Of a stretch of DNA of 64,000 nucleotides, positions 1-9,096 are shown one piece after another. The stretch spans positions 26,662 to 90,661 of the forward strand of contig NZ_CAUM01000111.1 in NCBI RefSeq assembly GCF_000350085.1, written 5' to 3'. The stretch's first letter is position 1. Every line of letters begins with the position of its first letter. The position numbers and the translations under genes are program-made. A model generated the notes under the pieces. It was not told the DNA's origin. It did no database searches and saw only the letters and a list, made by a program, of their open reading frames with translations. The stretch comes from Mesorhizobium metallidurans STM 2683 (GTDB lineage: Bacteria; Pseudomonadota; Alphaproteobacteria; Rhizobiales; Rhizobiaceae).

Positions 1-1689
1 CGATATCTCGACATTGTGCTTGCGCAGGAAGTCGTTCAGCGAACCGCCATCGGGCAGGCCGCAGACGTCTTCCAGAATCGGTAGCAGCCAGTGACCGATG
101 GCTTGCGAGACAGCGTCGATGACCTCATCGCTGCTGCCGTCGCCGGAGACTTCGAGAACCAGAGCGCCCTTCTCAAGACCTGAAGCGTCATCGGTCTCGC
201 CAGTGCCGGCAACGGCCAGGCTGGTGAAGTGAATGGTGCCGGCGATATCGAGCGCGGCGCGGATCTCTTCATTGGCCGGATTGCCGAGTGCCGCGACCTT
301 GTCGCGGAGGGCGTCCAGCGGCGCGGCCCGGGTGATCGGGCAGACCACCGTCACCATCGAATGGTCGACGGTGCGGCAAAGCGCGGGCCGCTCGAAATCG
401 ATCTTGAGGCTTTCCGGATAGGCGCCGACGCTGCTCATGCGTCCGGCCCTGCCGCGCGCGCGCCGTACACCCTGCTTCTGGAACAGGGCGCGCAGGCTTT
501 CGCCGATCTGGATCCTGGCGATCTCGGCGCCGATGCACAGATGAATGCCGTGGCCGAACACCATGTAGTCGCGTTGCGGGCGCGAGGTGTCGAACGCGTT
601 CGGGTTTTGCACGGCTTCCGCGTCGAACATCGCCGACAGCGTTGCCGGCATGACCACCGTTCCTGCCTTCACCAGGCGCTCGCGGCGCGTGCCCCTGGCG
701 ATCGTGGTGTCACGCGACGTGTAACGCCACGGACCGACCCAGATCGGCTTGAAGCGCATGGCTTCGAGGATCGCCCGATCAAGCTTGCCGGTATCGTCCT
801 TGGCGAGCGCCGCATCGATGGCCTGCCGTGCGTCGGACCGGGACAGTATTACGTCGAGGCAATTGCCGCCGGCCAGCACATTGGTCGGGACAAAGCCGGT
901 GACCATGCCTAGCATGATCGAATGGATGTCGGGCAGCGACAGCTTGCCCTGATCGAGAAGGGCGACAAGTCTTGGCAGCGGCTGCTCGGCCTTCGCGCCC
1001 CCCTGCCTGATCGCGTCGATGGAGCGGTCTATGACCTTGATCAGCCGGTCGCCGGCGACCACGGCAAGCTCGCGTGTGACCGGTTTTGCCAGCGGATCGG
1101 AAAAGAACAGCGCGCTCAAGGCGATTGCCCAATCGGCGAATTCGGATTCGTCGTCGATCTCGAGACCGAAATAATCGCGGCAGATGTGCACCGGCACGAT
1201 TTTCATCAGCCCGGAGATGGCATCGAATCCAGGACTGGCGCGGGTCATGATCTCCCCGGAATGGCGTGCGGCGATCGGCCTGACGGCGGCCTCTACCTCG
1301 GCCGGCGGGAAAGCGCTGAGCACCGACGACTTCATGCGGCGATAGTCGGCGCCGTCCTGCATGCCGAGGATGAAGTTCGACCCACGAGCCAGTTCGGTCA
1401 TCTCGGGTCCGTAAGGGGTCTGGAACTCGTCACCGCGCTCCAAAATGTCGCGAACGTCGGCGTTCCTGGTGACAAGCAGGAAATTGCCGAAGGCAAGGTT
1501 CGGCCAGAACCGGCGCAGCAGCGCCAGCGCCCAGCGAGGGTCACTGAAGAGGAAGCCTGTTATGCGCGCCGCAAGACCACCGTTGGAACGCAGCCGTCCG
1601 AGGTCGAATGGCGGCATTTCCGCCAGCGGACGCTGGTTTTCCCGGGCCTCGCGGACGGCATCGAAATACTTGATCCTGAACATGCGCAT
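1..1689 (-). CDS. Cytochrome P450 with C-terminal extension (3' end cut by window)
   Basis: The reverse frame is open from an ATG at 1689, directly preceded by an in-frame TGA, to the window edge, giving 563 visible residues. The haem-binding loop FGHGIHLCIG lies near residues 378-387 with the ligand Cys near 385, and the K-helix ExxR is EAMR near residue 307. The I-helix segment reads GFVPTNVLAGGN near residue 264 and lacks the usual acidic-Thr pair used for O2 activation. A typical P450 ends about 60-70 residues after the Cys loop, but this frame runs on for more than 100 further residues, including TIHFTSLAVAG and LVLEVSGDG, which I do not recognise. It is P450-fold with confidence; the substrate is unknown, and the altered I helix hints at hydroperoxide-type rather than monooxygenase chemistry (inference). 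A second ATG at 1683 is possible. Confidence 0.85.
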   Translation of the reverse strand, partial: MRMFRIKYFDAVREARENQRPLAEMPPFDLGRLRSNGGLAARITGFLFSDPRWALALLRRFWPNLAFGNFLLVTRNADVRDILERGDEFQTPYGPEMTELARGSNFILGMQDGADYRRMKSSVLSAFPPAEVEAAVRPIAARHSGEIMTRASPGFDAISGLMKIVPVHICRDYFGLEIDDESEFADWAIALSALFFSDPLAKPVTRELAVVAGDRLIKVIDRSIDAIRQGGAKAEQPLPRLVALLDQGKLSLPDIHSIMLGMVTGFVPTNVLAGGNCLDVILSRSDARQAIDAALAKDDTGKLDRAILEAMRFKPIWVGPWRYTSRDTTIARGTRRERLVKAGTVVMPATLSAMFDAEAVQNPNAFDTSRPQRDYMVFGHGIHLCIGAEIARIQIGESLRALFQKQGVRRARGRAGRMSSVGAYPESLKIDFERPALCRTVDHSMVTVVCPITRAAPLDALRDKVAALGNPANEEIRAALDIAGTIHFTSLAVAGTGETDDASGLEKGALVLEVSGDGSSDEVIDAVSQAIGHWLLPILEDVCGLPDGGSLNDFLRKHNVEIS

Positions 1690-1772
1690 TCAAGCCCCCC
1701 GGCCGTTCACATTGTTGCGATACCGGCTATCTCTGGCCTAGGTTCGCAGCGGTTGCGCGTATGTGAATTTCC

Positions 1773-3578
1773 TCACAGTTGTTGGTGTTCGCCCGCTTCG
1801 ATCATGTTGCTGGCCATTTCGAAATTGCCGATGAGGAACTCATTCGCCGCCTTGTCGGCGAAAGGTATCCAGCGCACCCGTTGCTCCGAGAAATCCGGGT
1901 GCCTGGTTGCGAAAACGGCCATCTCCCGCCTGGCCTCTTCCTCGCGGCCGCCGCGCATCAAGGCGCCGATCTTCAGGAACCTGGCGTAGAAATACCCCGG
2001 CGACAGGTTGAGCGAGCGGTCAGCGGTGGCGATCACCGACGGCCAGTCTTCGACGAAGCTGTAGGCCGCCGCCAGTTCCCCCAGATTGTGGAACCGATAG
2101 AGGTCGAAGGGGCTCAGTCGTTCGGTATCGAGAAAGAACGGAATTGCGCCGGCGGCATCGCCGAGCAAGAGGCGGGCACTGCCCATGGCCGAGCGCGCGA
2201 AGGCAAAGCTCGGATTGATGTGGATCGCTTCCTCCAGGTGGTCGACCGCGGCCCGCGGCCTTCCCCGCATGATGTCGATGACGCCAAGATGTGCATGCGG
2301 GCGTGCATCCAGGCTGTCCATCAGCAGGGCCTTGCGCGCATATTGCTCGACCTTGTTCAGATCGTCATTGTCGCCGAAGCGCAGCCAGGCCCGCCAGAAA
2401 TACCACCATGCCAGTTCGTTCAGAACGGCACTCGAATTGGGGTCCTCCCGGTGCGCCTTTTCGAAGAAGTCCAAGGCGATTTCAGTGTCGCCGCGCGTGC
2501 GCCGGTTCATGTGCCAGCGGCCGCGCCGCACCAATTGCCAGGTTTCCAGGCTTTCCCAGGGCACCTGGAAAGTGCGCACCTGCTCGGCCCGGTCGACCTC
2601 CTTGTCGAGGATCGAGACGATCTCCGCGCCGATCTGGTCGCGCAGACTGAAGATGTCGACCAGGTCGCGATCGAAGCGTTGAGACCACACCAATCGCCCG
2701 TTCGAGACGTCGGCAAGCGAGGTGTTCAGGCGGATCTGTCCGCCATTGCGCATCAGTGTGCCGCTGACGATGTAGCGCGCACCAAGGGCATTGCCGATCA
2801 CCCGCGTCCCCAGAGTGTCATCGCGAAACTGGAAACTGGAGCTCTTGGCGATCACCGAGAGCCATCTGGTGTTCGAAAGGCCGTATATGATGTCTTCGGC
2901 GATGCCGTCCGCCATGTAGCCGACATCGCGCTCGCCACCAGCGCCCTGGAACGGCAGCACCGCGATCGCAGGCGGACCTTTGGGCGACTGCTTGTGCTGA
3001 CCATTGACTGGAGGCATGGCCGCGACGAATGCCGAGGGCGAGGACCCGTTGCTGATGCGCCCTGCAATCAGAACGCGCACCGGCAGCGCGATGTTCTTCA
3101 GCATGAATTCGCCTAGATCGATGAACTCGGCCGCTGTCTTGTCCTTCACGTGGTGCCAGGTCGTTTCCGAAACGGCGAGACCATCGTGCGGCGCGAACTC
3201 CTGAATCCTGGCAGCGATGTTGACGTCGTCACCGTAGAGCCGATCTTCGCGAACGATGACGTCACCGGTGTTGATGCCGACGCGAAAGGGCATGCGCATG
3301 GCTTCGTCGACCGATGAATTGAGCGTGACGATGCGGCCCTGAAAATCGAACGCCGCGCGCAGTGCCTCGATAGGATTGCCGAATTCGGCCATGATGCTGT
3401 CGCCGGCATCGCCGAAGGTGCGGCCGCCAAAGGTGCTGCAACTGTCGGCGATGATGTCGCGCCTTTCCTCGAACGCGGCGACAGCCGATTCATCGTCAAG
3501 ACCCATCAGCCGCGAGAATCCGACGGCATCTATGGAAATGATTGTTGCAAGCTGACGGGTATAGTTCCGTTCAGCCAT
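1773..3578 (-). CDS. Class III adenylate cyclase with TolB-like and TPR regions
   Basis: 601 residues. The N-terminal about 165 residues form a class III nucleotide cyclase domain: metal-binding Asp17 sits in SIDAVGFSRLM and Asp60 in GDAGDSIMAEFG, so both metal ligands are kept. A middle segment (about 205-330) starting IAVLPFQGAG resembles the TolB/FlgO-like domain often joined to rhizobial cyclases, and the C-terminal half contains TPR-like helices. No membrane segment or signal peptide is obvious, so it is probably cytosolic and makes cAMP from ATP. The gene is alone, facing away from the next gene across a 419-base gap. Rhizobia carry many paralogues of this layout, so the specific signal sensed cannot be told. 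Confidence 0.88.
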   Translation of the reverse strand: MAERNYTRQLATIISIDAVGFSRLMGLDDESAVAAFEERRDIIADSCSTFGGRTFGDAGDSIMAEFGNPIEALRAAFDFQGRIVTLNSSVDEAMRMPFRVGINTGDVIVREDRLYGDDVNIAARIQEFAPHDGLAVSETTWHHVKDKTAAEFIDLGEFMLKNIALPVRVLIAGRISNGSSPSAFVAAMPPVNGQHKQSPKGPPAIAVLPFQGAGGERDVGYMADGIAEDIIYGLSNTRWLSVIAKSSSFQFRDDTLGTRVIGNALGARYIVSGTLMRNGGQIRLNTSLADVSNGRLVWSQRFDRDLVDIFSLRDQIGAEIVSILDKEVDRAEQVRTFQVPWESLETWQLVRRGRWHMNRRTRGDTEIALDFFEKAHREDPNSSAVLNELAWWYFWRAWLRFGDNDDLNKVEQYARKALLMDSLDARPHAHLGVIDIMRGRPRAAVDHLEEAIHINPSFAFARSAMGSARLLLGDAAGAIPFFLDTERLSPFDLYRFHNLGELAAAYSFVEDWPSVIATADRSLNLSPGYFYARFLKIGALMRGGREEEARREMAVFATRHPDFSEQRVRWIPFADKAANEFLIGNFEMASNMIEAGEHQQL

Positions 3579-3997
3579 GTCTGAGCCCCGGTCTTTTCTG
3601 GTCTGCGCCAGCGCAGGCGACTACCTGCCCCTGAACACTTCGCCGCTTTGCTGGAAGAAGATCCCCGGCAGGTGCAACGCGCCGATGTCGCCCCGTCTTG
3701 TCACGAACCCTAGCAGGGTCTTCGCAAAATCTCTACCACGATCAGCTAATAGACCGCAGGCAGCTGCATTGTCGATGCTTGGCTGCCCGGCTGTTCAGAA
3801 ATTGTCGGTAGAGTCTTCGCCCCTACGCATTGAATCAAACGACTATCATCGATTCAGCACAGTCGTTCACGGCGCTTGGGACGGCCTCCGACGGAACGAT
3901 ACAAACAATGCTGGCATAACGGAACAGCTGCACTTTAGGAGGTGGAACAAACCTGCCTGGAAGCGAGTTTCTGGTTATCGAAGTGTGAGGGAAAGCC
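3579..3997. other. Intergenic gap between divergent genes
   Basis: This stretch should hold the promoters for the cyclase gene (leftward) and the small secreted protein (rightward). An inverted pair TGAATC / GATTCA is visible around 3831-3856 and might be a regulator site. A long rightward frame crosses the region, but it runs through two better genes in another frame and is not credible. I see no RNA gene. Confidence 0.4.
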
Positions 3998-4252
3998 ATG
4001 TCCAGACTTGCCTTGGCGACAGGTGTCGCCGTTCTCTTCCTCGTCGCATCGGCCTTTGCCGCCGACGGACCGTTGCCGCCGCCGAATGCCAAGAAGCTGT
4101 CAGAGATCATCGCCAAGGTCGAGCAGCGCAACGATTTTCGCTATGTGGAAGAGGTCGATTGGGACAGCGGCGCCTACACCGTCACCTACTACACGACCGA
4201 CAAGGCGAAAGTCGAAATCACCTACGACCCGGTGACGGCCGAGCCGAAATAG
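3998..4252 (+). CDS. Small secreted PepSY-like protein
   Basis: 84 residues. The first about 21 residues form a signal peptide ending at AFAA, followed by a mature domain with the pattern KLSEIIAKVEQR then VEEVDWDSGAYTVTYYT and IEITYDP-like strands. This helix-plus-strands layout is that of single PepSY domains in small periplasmic proteins, which are thought to bind or inhibit other proteins. The start ATG at 3998 follows GTGAGGGAAAG, an acceptable ribosome site. It stands alone, with a 120-base gap before the membrane protein downstream. Function unknown; secretion is well supported by the sequence. Confidence 0.7.
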   Translation: MSRLALATGVAVLFLVASAFAADGPLPPPNAKKLSEIIAKVEQRNDFRYVEEVDWDSGAYTVTYYTTDKAKVEITYDPVTAEPK

Positions 4253-4372
4253 ATCCTGCCAACAGTCCGCATTCGAAGCATGCTCAGGCCAACCGGCTTT
4301 CTGCCTCCCCTTGCGTCCATGCGTCTTTGATGGCTGACTGCGGCGTTATCACTGCGCTGCACGGGGGTGGGC

Positions 4373-4843
4373 ATGGCGAAGCACCTATTGAAACGCGTCC
4401 TGATGATGTTTGCCGGCTATTTTGTTGCGGTGCTGATCGGGCTGATCGCGGTGGTGGCCATCTACGCCGCGTTGAGCTCGCTGCCCAACGCGCCGGAGTA
4501 TTTCGGTTTCATGGGGGTCACGCCGATCATGGCGCTGGTCGTGCCGCCGCTCGGCATGTTCGTCTATTTCCTGACGATCATACTGACCGGCCTGCAAACC
4601 CTGATCTTCGCGCTGATCGCCGAATTCTTTTCGCTGCGCAATTTCTGGCTGCACATGTTCTTCGGCGCCGCGGCCGCGATCGGCGGCTTCGCACTGGTCC
4701 GGCCGAGCGCGCCGGAGGATATGAGCCCCGAGCGCTGGGCCGATATCGGCATCATTGCCGGCGCCGGCCTCATCGCCGGCCTGATCTACTGGCTGATCGC
4801 CGGCCGCGAAGCCGGCTTCCGTCGCCCGTTCTATCAGCTTTAG
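4373..4843 (+). CDS. Conserved hypothetical integral membrane protein
   Basis: About 156 residues with four predicted membrane segments (roughly residues 8-32, 48-85 as two helices, 94-112, 122-142 in the longer numbering). I favour the ATG at 4373 because GGGGG at 4363-4367 sits at proper distance; an in-frame GTG at 4367 would overlap that site. The C-terminal end is basic and cytoplasmic-looking. I recognise it only as a conserved rhizobial membrane protein with no assigned role; no catalytic motif is visible. It is followed immediately by a palindromic repeat that may act as its terminator. Confidence 0.65.
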   Translation: MAKHLLKRVLMMFAGYFVAVLIGLIAVVAIYAALSSLPNAPEYFGFMGVTPIMALVVPPLGMFVYFLTIILTGLQTLIFALIAEFFSLRNFWLHMFFGAAAAIGGFALVRPSAPEDMSPERWADIGIIAGAGLIAGLIYWLIAGREAGFRRPFYQL

Positions 4844-4845
4844 AG

Positions 4846-4886
4846 CAATTCCAGGAAAAGTGTGAAACGGTTTCCATCCGGAATTG
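4846..4886. repeat. Short palindromic intergenic repeat
   Basis: CAATTCC at 4846-4852 pairs with GGAATTG at 4880-4886, and the intervening AGGAAAAGTGTGAAACGG text is the recurrent core of an intergenic palindrome known in Mesorhizobium-type genomes. It lies just past the stop of the membrane protein gene and before the end of the convergent transpeptidase gene, so it could end transcription from either side. Confidence 0.6.
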
Positions 4887-4948
4887 CGCAAAACAAAGAG
4901 ATCGAGCGGTTCGGCGTTCCGTGAAACGATGAACCGCTCGAGTTGGGT

Positions 4949-6907
4949 TCAGCTTGCCGGTGAGCGCACCGCTTCCGTGCTGTCGATCGCCTGCTGCAGC
5001 CGCGTGTCGCGGTCGTAGATGTCGTTGAAATATTCGACATTGCCGGCCATATCGGGCCAGGCGGTGAAATAGGCGACATAGACCGGGATCGTGCGCGTCA
5101 CATCCTCGGTCGAACGTCCGAGTTTCAACTTCTCGGCAATGTAGTCGACCGAGGTGCCGAGGACGGCGGCCGCCATACCGCGCGGATCCTGCAGACGCAC
5201 GCAGCCATGGCTGAGCGCGCGCATGTCACGCTTGAAAAGCGACTTCTGCGGCGTGTCGTGCATGTAGATAGCGTGCTTATTGGGGAACAGGATCTTCAAC
5301 TCGCCCAACGCATTGGCCTCGCTCGGCAGTTGACGCACGCTGTAAGGTATGTTTGCGCCATAAGCGCCCCAATTGACCGACGAGGAGGGAATACGCTTGC
5401 CGCGCGTATTGAACACCTCATAGCCGGCGCGGTCGAGATAGCCCGGATCGCGGCGCAGCTGGGGCAGCATTTCGTTGACGAGAATCGACTGCGGTACGCC
5501 CCAATAGGGGTGGAAGTCGACCTGCTTGATCTTGTCGTAGAAGAAAGCTGTCTGGTTCGTGGTCCTGCCGATGATGGCGCGGGTCTTCAGCTTCTCCTCG
5601 CCATTGTCGATATAGCTCGCCGTAAACGCCGGCTGGTTGATGAAGACGCGCGGACTGCCGAGATCGGAAGGCAGCCAGCGCAACTCTTCCAGTGCGACCT
5701 GCACTTTCTGGATCTTGTCGGCCTTCGAGGCTCCCGCCAATGCCGCGACGGTACGCGGCCCGATGACGCCGTCGCCCTTCATTCCGGCTTTCTTCTGCAC
5801 CGCCTTGATGACCGGCACCAGCTCCGCAACATAGTCCTCGCTGGTGGCCAGCCTGGCCATGGTCTCGCCATAGGCGCCGCCCATCTCGTCGTCGAGATTG
5901 CGCGCGATCTTGGTCAGCAGCTTCGGCAGTTCGGGGCTGCTCTGTCCCGGATTGAGCAGCAATTTGGGATCGACGACGATTTCGTCTTCGGCGCTGGCCT
6001 GCAGCGATTCCAGTTCGACGCGCAACGCCTGGTACTCAGCGTTCTGCGGGTGGCGTGATCCGAGATAGGTGCGCACCTGCTGGGTATGCGCCAGCGTTTT
6101 GAGCACGCCCTCCATATCGAGCGGCTTGGCCGGGAAATCATAGTAGCCGGTCATGCGATTGGGATCGACACGGCCGCTCTGCGCGTCACGAACATAGCGC
6201 AGGACGCGTGCCGACAGCGCCATCTCGAAGCGGACAAGCTCCTTCAGCCGCGCCTCAGCGTCGCCCGTGGATGCGCTGGCTGCAGGCACGTCAACCGTAT
6301 AGTCCGCGGGCGCAAGGCCGTAGCTCGCCGCCTCGCCCAGCACCCGCACCGCATCCTGGGCGCGGCTGTTGGCGCTGGTTCCGGTGACCCAGATGAAATC
6401 CGGGTTGGCTGAATAATAGGCAACGAGCGCCTTGGCGATGTCCTTCTCGGCGAAGAGTTCATAGCCGTCGAGTCCCGCAATCGCCTCGCGGAAGGCAGCA
6501 TTGGTGGCGGATGACGGCTGGAAGGCGGCATCCTGCGGCTTTGGCGGCCCGGGCACTGCCGGCCCGGGCGTTGCCACCAGTGCCGCGAAGTCGACGCGCA
6601 CCAGCGGATCGCTTTTATAGGTATAGTAGGACGGGCTGCTGATCTGGACGGCCGCGCCGCCACCTCCACCGCCGCTGCGTTTGCTGCCGCCATTGCGAGA
6701 AACAGCTGGCGCGTTTGGCTTCGCCTTGTACTTCGGCCTGTTTCTCGACGGTGGCGGGGGAAAGTCCCCTTGCGGCGCGCGCTTGATGCCGCCGCCGAAA
6801 AGCATCTCGAAAAGCCCTTGCCCGTTTGCCTGTGGTGCGCCGAAGGCCAGCATTGCCGCGGCCGCCGCGAGCGGTATCACGGTTGCCTTGTTTCCGAGGA
6901 ATTTCAT
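4949..6907 (-). CDS. L,D-transpeptidase, YcbB-like, with peptidoglycan-binding domain
   Basis: 652 residues. An N-terminal signal sequence (about 1-30) is followed by a long Pro/Gly/Lys-rich low-complexity region to about residue 95. A peptidoglycan-binding motif GDGVIGPRTVAAL lies near residue 377, and the catalytic YkuD motif SHGCVR lies near residue 568 with the Cys nucleophile, preceded by IYMHDTP. This order and length match the YcbB/LdtD family, which makes 3-3 cross-links in the murein of the periplasm. Rhizobiales rely heavily on L,D-cross-links, so the gene fits the host. It is monocistronic and ends convergently with the membrane protein gene across a repeat. Confidence 0.92.
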   Translation of the reverse strand: MKFLGNKATVIPLAAAAAMLAFGAPQANGQGLFEMLFGGGIKRAPQGDFPPPPSRNRPKYKAKPNAPAVSRNGGSKRSGGGGGGAAVQISSPSYYTYKSDPLVRVDFAALVATPGPAVPGPPKPQDAAFQPSSATNAAFREAIAGLDGYELFAEKDIAKALVAYYSANPDFIWVTGTSANSRAQDAVRVLGEAASYGLAPADYTVDVPAASASTGDAEARLKELVRFEMALSARVLRYVRDAQSGRVDPNRMTGYYDFPAKPLDMEGVLKTLAHTQQVRTYLGSRHPQNAEYQALRVELESLQASAEDEIVVDPKLLLNPGQSSPELPKLLTKIARNLDDEMGGAYGETMARLATSEDYVAELVPVIKAVQKKAGMKGDGVIGPRTVAALAGASKADKIQKVQVALEELRWLPSDLGSPRVFINQPAFTASYIDNGEEKLKTRAIIGRTTNQTAFFYDKIKQVDFHPYWGVPQSILVNEMLPQLRRDPGYLDRAGYEVFNTRGKRIPSSSVNWGAYGANIPYSVRQLPSEANALGELKILFPNKHAIYMHDTPQKSLFKRDMRALSHGCVRLQDPRGMAAAVLGTSVDYIAEKLKLGRSTEDVTRTIPVYVAYFTAWPDMAGNVEYFNDIYDRDTRLQQAIDSTEAVRSPAS

Positions 6908-7253
6908 GGATCACCCGCTCCGGTTGCAACCGGTTCCCGTTCCGCCGCTCGACGGTCCCGCCCATCGTATGACGGATGTAAGGCGTGACTATACTGATTC
7001 ACACCGATTTCGTTAAGCTTCCATAAATTTCAGCGGCGCTGTTGCAGAACAGTTTCACAACATCGTGACGTCAGGAGCGCGTTGGCCGCGCGCCGGTTGG
7101 AAACTGGCGCTGCCGGGGCGAGTATCAGGCGTTGGCGCCGCCGTTGATGGCGGCGTGGAAGGCGATGGCCAGCACCGACGCGGCGTGACAAAGGCCTGAT
7201 GTTATGCTGCAAATCCAGACGGCCAGCAAACATGCGGTCGGGAGGGTGAGCCG
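6908..7253. other. Intergenic gap between divergent genes
   Basis: The gap holds the promoters of the transpeptidase (leftward) and rhodanese (rightward) genes. Frames crossing it are short and lack support. The sequence around 6981-7060 is locally richer in A and T, fitting a promoter area, but no operator or RNA is clear. Confidence 0.35.
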
Positions 7254-7658
7254 GTGAAAAAAGGATATCGCGAGCTGCTCGACGAGGCGAATGCCGAAAT
7301 CGAAGTGGTTTCACCGGAGGAAGCGGCCGGGCTGCTCGACGACGAAGGCACGATCTTCGTCGATCTGCGCGACCCGCGCGAGGTTGAGCGGGACGGCAGG
7401 ATTCCAGGCGCCAAACATGTTACCCGCGGCATGCTGGAATTCTGGATCGACCCCGAAAGCCCCTATCACAAGCCGTTCTTTGCCTCGGGAAAGAGCTTTG
7501 TCTTCTTCTGTGCCGGCGGCTGGCGTTCGGCGCTCGCCACCAAGACGGCGCAGGACATGGGTCTGTCACCGGTGAAGCATATCCTTGGCGGCTTTACCGC
7601 ATGGAAAGCTGCTGGGCTGCCGGTCGAAGCCGGCCGGAAAAAGCAACAAGAAACTTAG
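7254..7658 (+). CDS. Rhodanese-like sulfurtransferase domain protein
   Basis: 134 residues, a single rhodanese domain. The start is GTG at 7254, supported by GGGAGGGTGAG just upstream. The segment FVDLRDPREVERDGRIPGA is the family's N-terminal signature and FCAGGWRSALAT is the active-site loop with the Cys near residue 86. Such single-domain proteins transfer sulfur from thiosulfate or persulfides, or serve as thiol carriers in the cytosol. It ends two bases before the end of the convergent hydrolase gene. The physiological donor and acceptor cannot be told from the sequence. Confidence 0.88.
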   Translation: MKKGYRELLDEANAEIEVVSPEEAAGLLDDEGTIFVDLRDPREVERDGRIPGAKHVTRGMLEFWIDPESPYHKPFFASGKSFVFFCAGGWRSALATKTAQDMGLSPVKHILGGFTAWKAAGLPVEAGRKKQQET

Positions 7659-7660
7659 CC

Positions 7661-8572
7661 TCAGTGCAGCGAAACCGGGTCCCGGTGGCCGGCAATGAAG
7701 CCGATGGCGCGTTCGATCACGGCCTTGTCGGCGAGGATGCGACGGTGGCCGAGCCCGTCCGCCCAATGGAGCCGGACATGGTCGCCGGCGTCCGCGTAAA
7801 GCCTTGCATGATCGGCGGACACTTCGCGATCGTCCGGCGCATGGATGACCAGCGTCGGCACCGGCCTGCTGGCAAGCTGGCGGTCGCCGGTGAATTCGTG
7901 CAGCGGCCGGCCGGCGATGTGTTCGACCCTGTCGGCCATGGCGGCCTGCGAACGCGGGCCGACATTGAGCATGCGGCTGAAATCGGTGAATATCGCCGGC
8001 AAGGAACTCGGCGCCGCGATCAGCACCAGCCGCTCGGCCGCCAATGGTGGGATGTTCCTGACCGATCCGGCGACGGCATTGGCAGCGACGGCGCCGCCGA
8101 AGGAATGGCCGACAACCGCTGCGAACGGCCCGAACCATTCGCCGGCAAGCCGCGCTGCATCGACCGCGCTGACCAATGTCAGCCGGCGGCCCTGCGACTG
8201 GCCGTGGCCAGGCAGGTCGAGCGAAACGACCTTGTAACCGGCATCGCGATAGCCCTCGATCATCGCGCGCATATATTCGGTGCGTGAGCGCCAGCCATGG
8301 ATGACAAGCACGGTGCCCTGAACCGCCCTGCCCGGCTCGGGCCGGAACTCATGCACCATGACGCAGCCCTTTGCGGTCTTCAGCCAATGGTGGCGGGCCT
8401 CGGCCATGAAAGCGGCGGCGCGATCGACGGCACGGCGCTCCCCATCGCTCAAAGCCCTGGCGTTCGGCGTGCGGCAGAACAGTTCGAACGCCGCGCGCCC
8501 GGTAAGGCGGGGAGCGACATGCTCGGCGGCGCCAAACACGCCCCGGATGACCTTCAGTCCAAATGATGCCAT
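7661..8572 (-). CDS. Alpha/beta hydrolase
   Basis: 303 residues with the alpha/beta hydrolase fold: oxyanion region VLVIHGWRSR, nucleophile elbow GHSFGG with Ser near residue 155, an acid in HAPDDREV, and the catalytic His in GLGHRRIL. No signal peptide, so cytosolic. The substrate is unknown; the family covers esterases, lipases and C-C hydrolases. It is transcribed away from the MarR-family gene, sharing a 47-base intergenic region with a pair of perfect palindromes, so it is very probably a target of that regulator. Confidence 0.88.
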   Translation of the reverse strand: MASFGLKVIRGVFGAAEHVAPRLTGRAAFELFCRTPNARALSDGERRAVDRAAAFMAEARHHWLKTAKGCVMVHEFRPEPGRAVQGTVLVIHGWRSRTEYMRAMIEGYRDAGYKVVSLDLPGHGQSQGRRLTLVSAVDAARLAGEWFGPFAAVVGHSFGGAVAANAVAGSVRNIPPLAAERLVLIAAPSSLPAIFTDFSRMLNVGPRSQAAMADRVEHIAGRPLHEFTGDRQLASRPVPTLVIHAPDDREVSADHARLYADAGDHVRLHWADGLGHRRILADKAVIERAIGFIAGHRDPVSLH

Positions 8573-8591
8573 AGTGGCGATCCATCCATTC

Positions 8592-8625
8592 GTTCAAGCA
8601 TGAACATAATAGTTCAAACATGAAC
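8592..8625. promoter_or_regulatory. Two MarR-type operator palindromes
   Basis: Two perfect copies of GTTCA-N4-TGAAC occur at 8592-8605 and 8612-8625. Their centres are 20 bases apart, about two helical turns, so two dimers could bind the same face. The second copy covers the ATG of the MarR gene at 8620. The arrangement between divergent genes strongly suggests autoregulation plus control of the hydrolase; no binding has been shown here. Confidence 0.75.
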
Positions 8626-9072
8626 ATTAAGCAAGAGCTGCCCTGGGACAACCCGCGTTTTCGCAACTGGGTCGCGGTGGCGCGCGCCTGCCATGTGCTG
8701 GAGCGCACGCTGGCGGTGAAGCTCGTGCCGCTGGATCTGAAACCAGCGCAGCTCGATGTGCTGATGAACCTCTACCGCCACCCCGGCATGTCGCAGCACG
8801 ATCTCGCCAGGCGGCTGCTGGTGGGGCGCTCCAACATCACCATGCTTTTGCCGCAGCTCGAGGCGCGTGGCCTGCTGCGCCGCGAAGGCGACGACAAGGA
8901 CAAGCGGGTGCTGCGGCTGACCTTGACCGCGGCCGGCGAGGCCCTGCTGATGCAGGCGCTGAAGGTCCACATGGCGCTGATCGAGAAGGCGATGAGCCAA
9001 TCGACGCCGGAGCAATGCGACATGATCGGCGAGCAGATGCGCAAGGTTGCCGAGGTGCTGAAGGAAGCATGA
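8620..9072 (+). CDS. MarR-family transcriptional regulator
   Basis: 150 residues, the usual MarR length. The winged-helix core runs from about 45 to 110, with SQHDLARRLLVGRSNITMLL as helix-turn-helix and REGDDKDKRVLRLTLT as the wing, which carries the family's DxRxxxLxLT pattern. No Shine-Dalgarno sequence precedes the ATG, and an operator palindrome overlaps it, so the mRNA may be leaderless or start very close to the codon. MarR proteins usually repress until a small phenolic or lipophilic ligand binds. Its likely targets are itself and the divergent hydrolase. Confidence 0.9.
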   Translation: MNIKQELPWDNPRFRNWVAVARACHVLERTLAVKLVPLDLKPAQLDVLMNLYRHPGMSQHDLARRLLVGRSNITMLLPQLEARGLLRREGDDKDKRVLRLTLTAAGEALLMQALKVHMALIEKAMSQSTPEQCDMIGEQMRKVAEVLKEA

Positions 9073-9096
9073 CGGCGCCTGCTTTACCGCATCGTC

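Noticed and set aside
229..1989. Rightward frames of 227 and 355 codons opposite the P450 gene
   Set aside because: They are antisense to a P450 with intact haem and ExxR motifs and show no recognisable domain.
3577..4932. Long rightward open frame of 451 codons
   Set aside because: It crosses an intergenic gap and covers two better genes in another frame, one with a signal peptide and one with clear membrane helices; the composition is Arg-rich and shadow-like.
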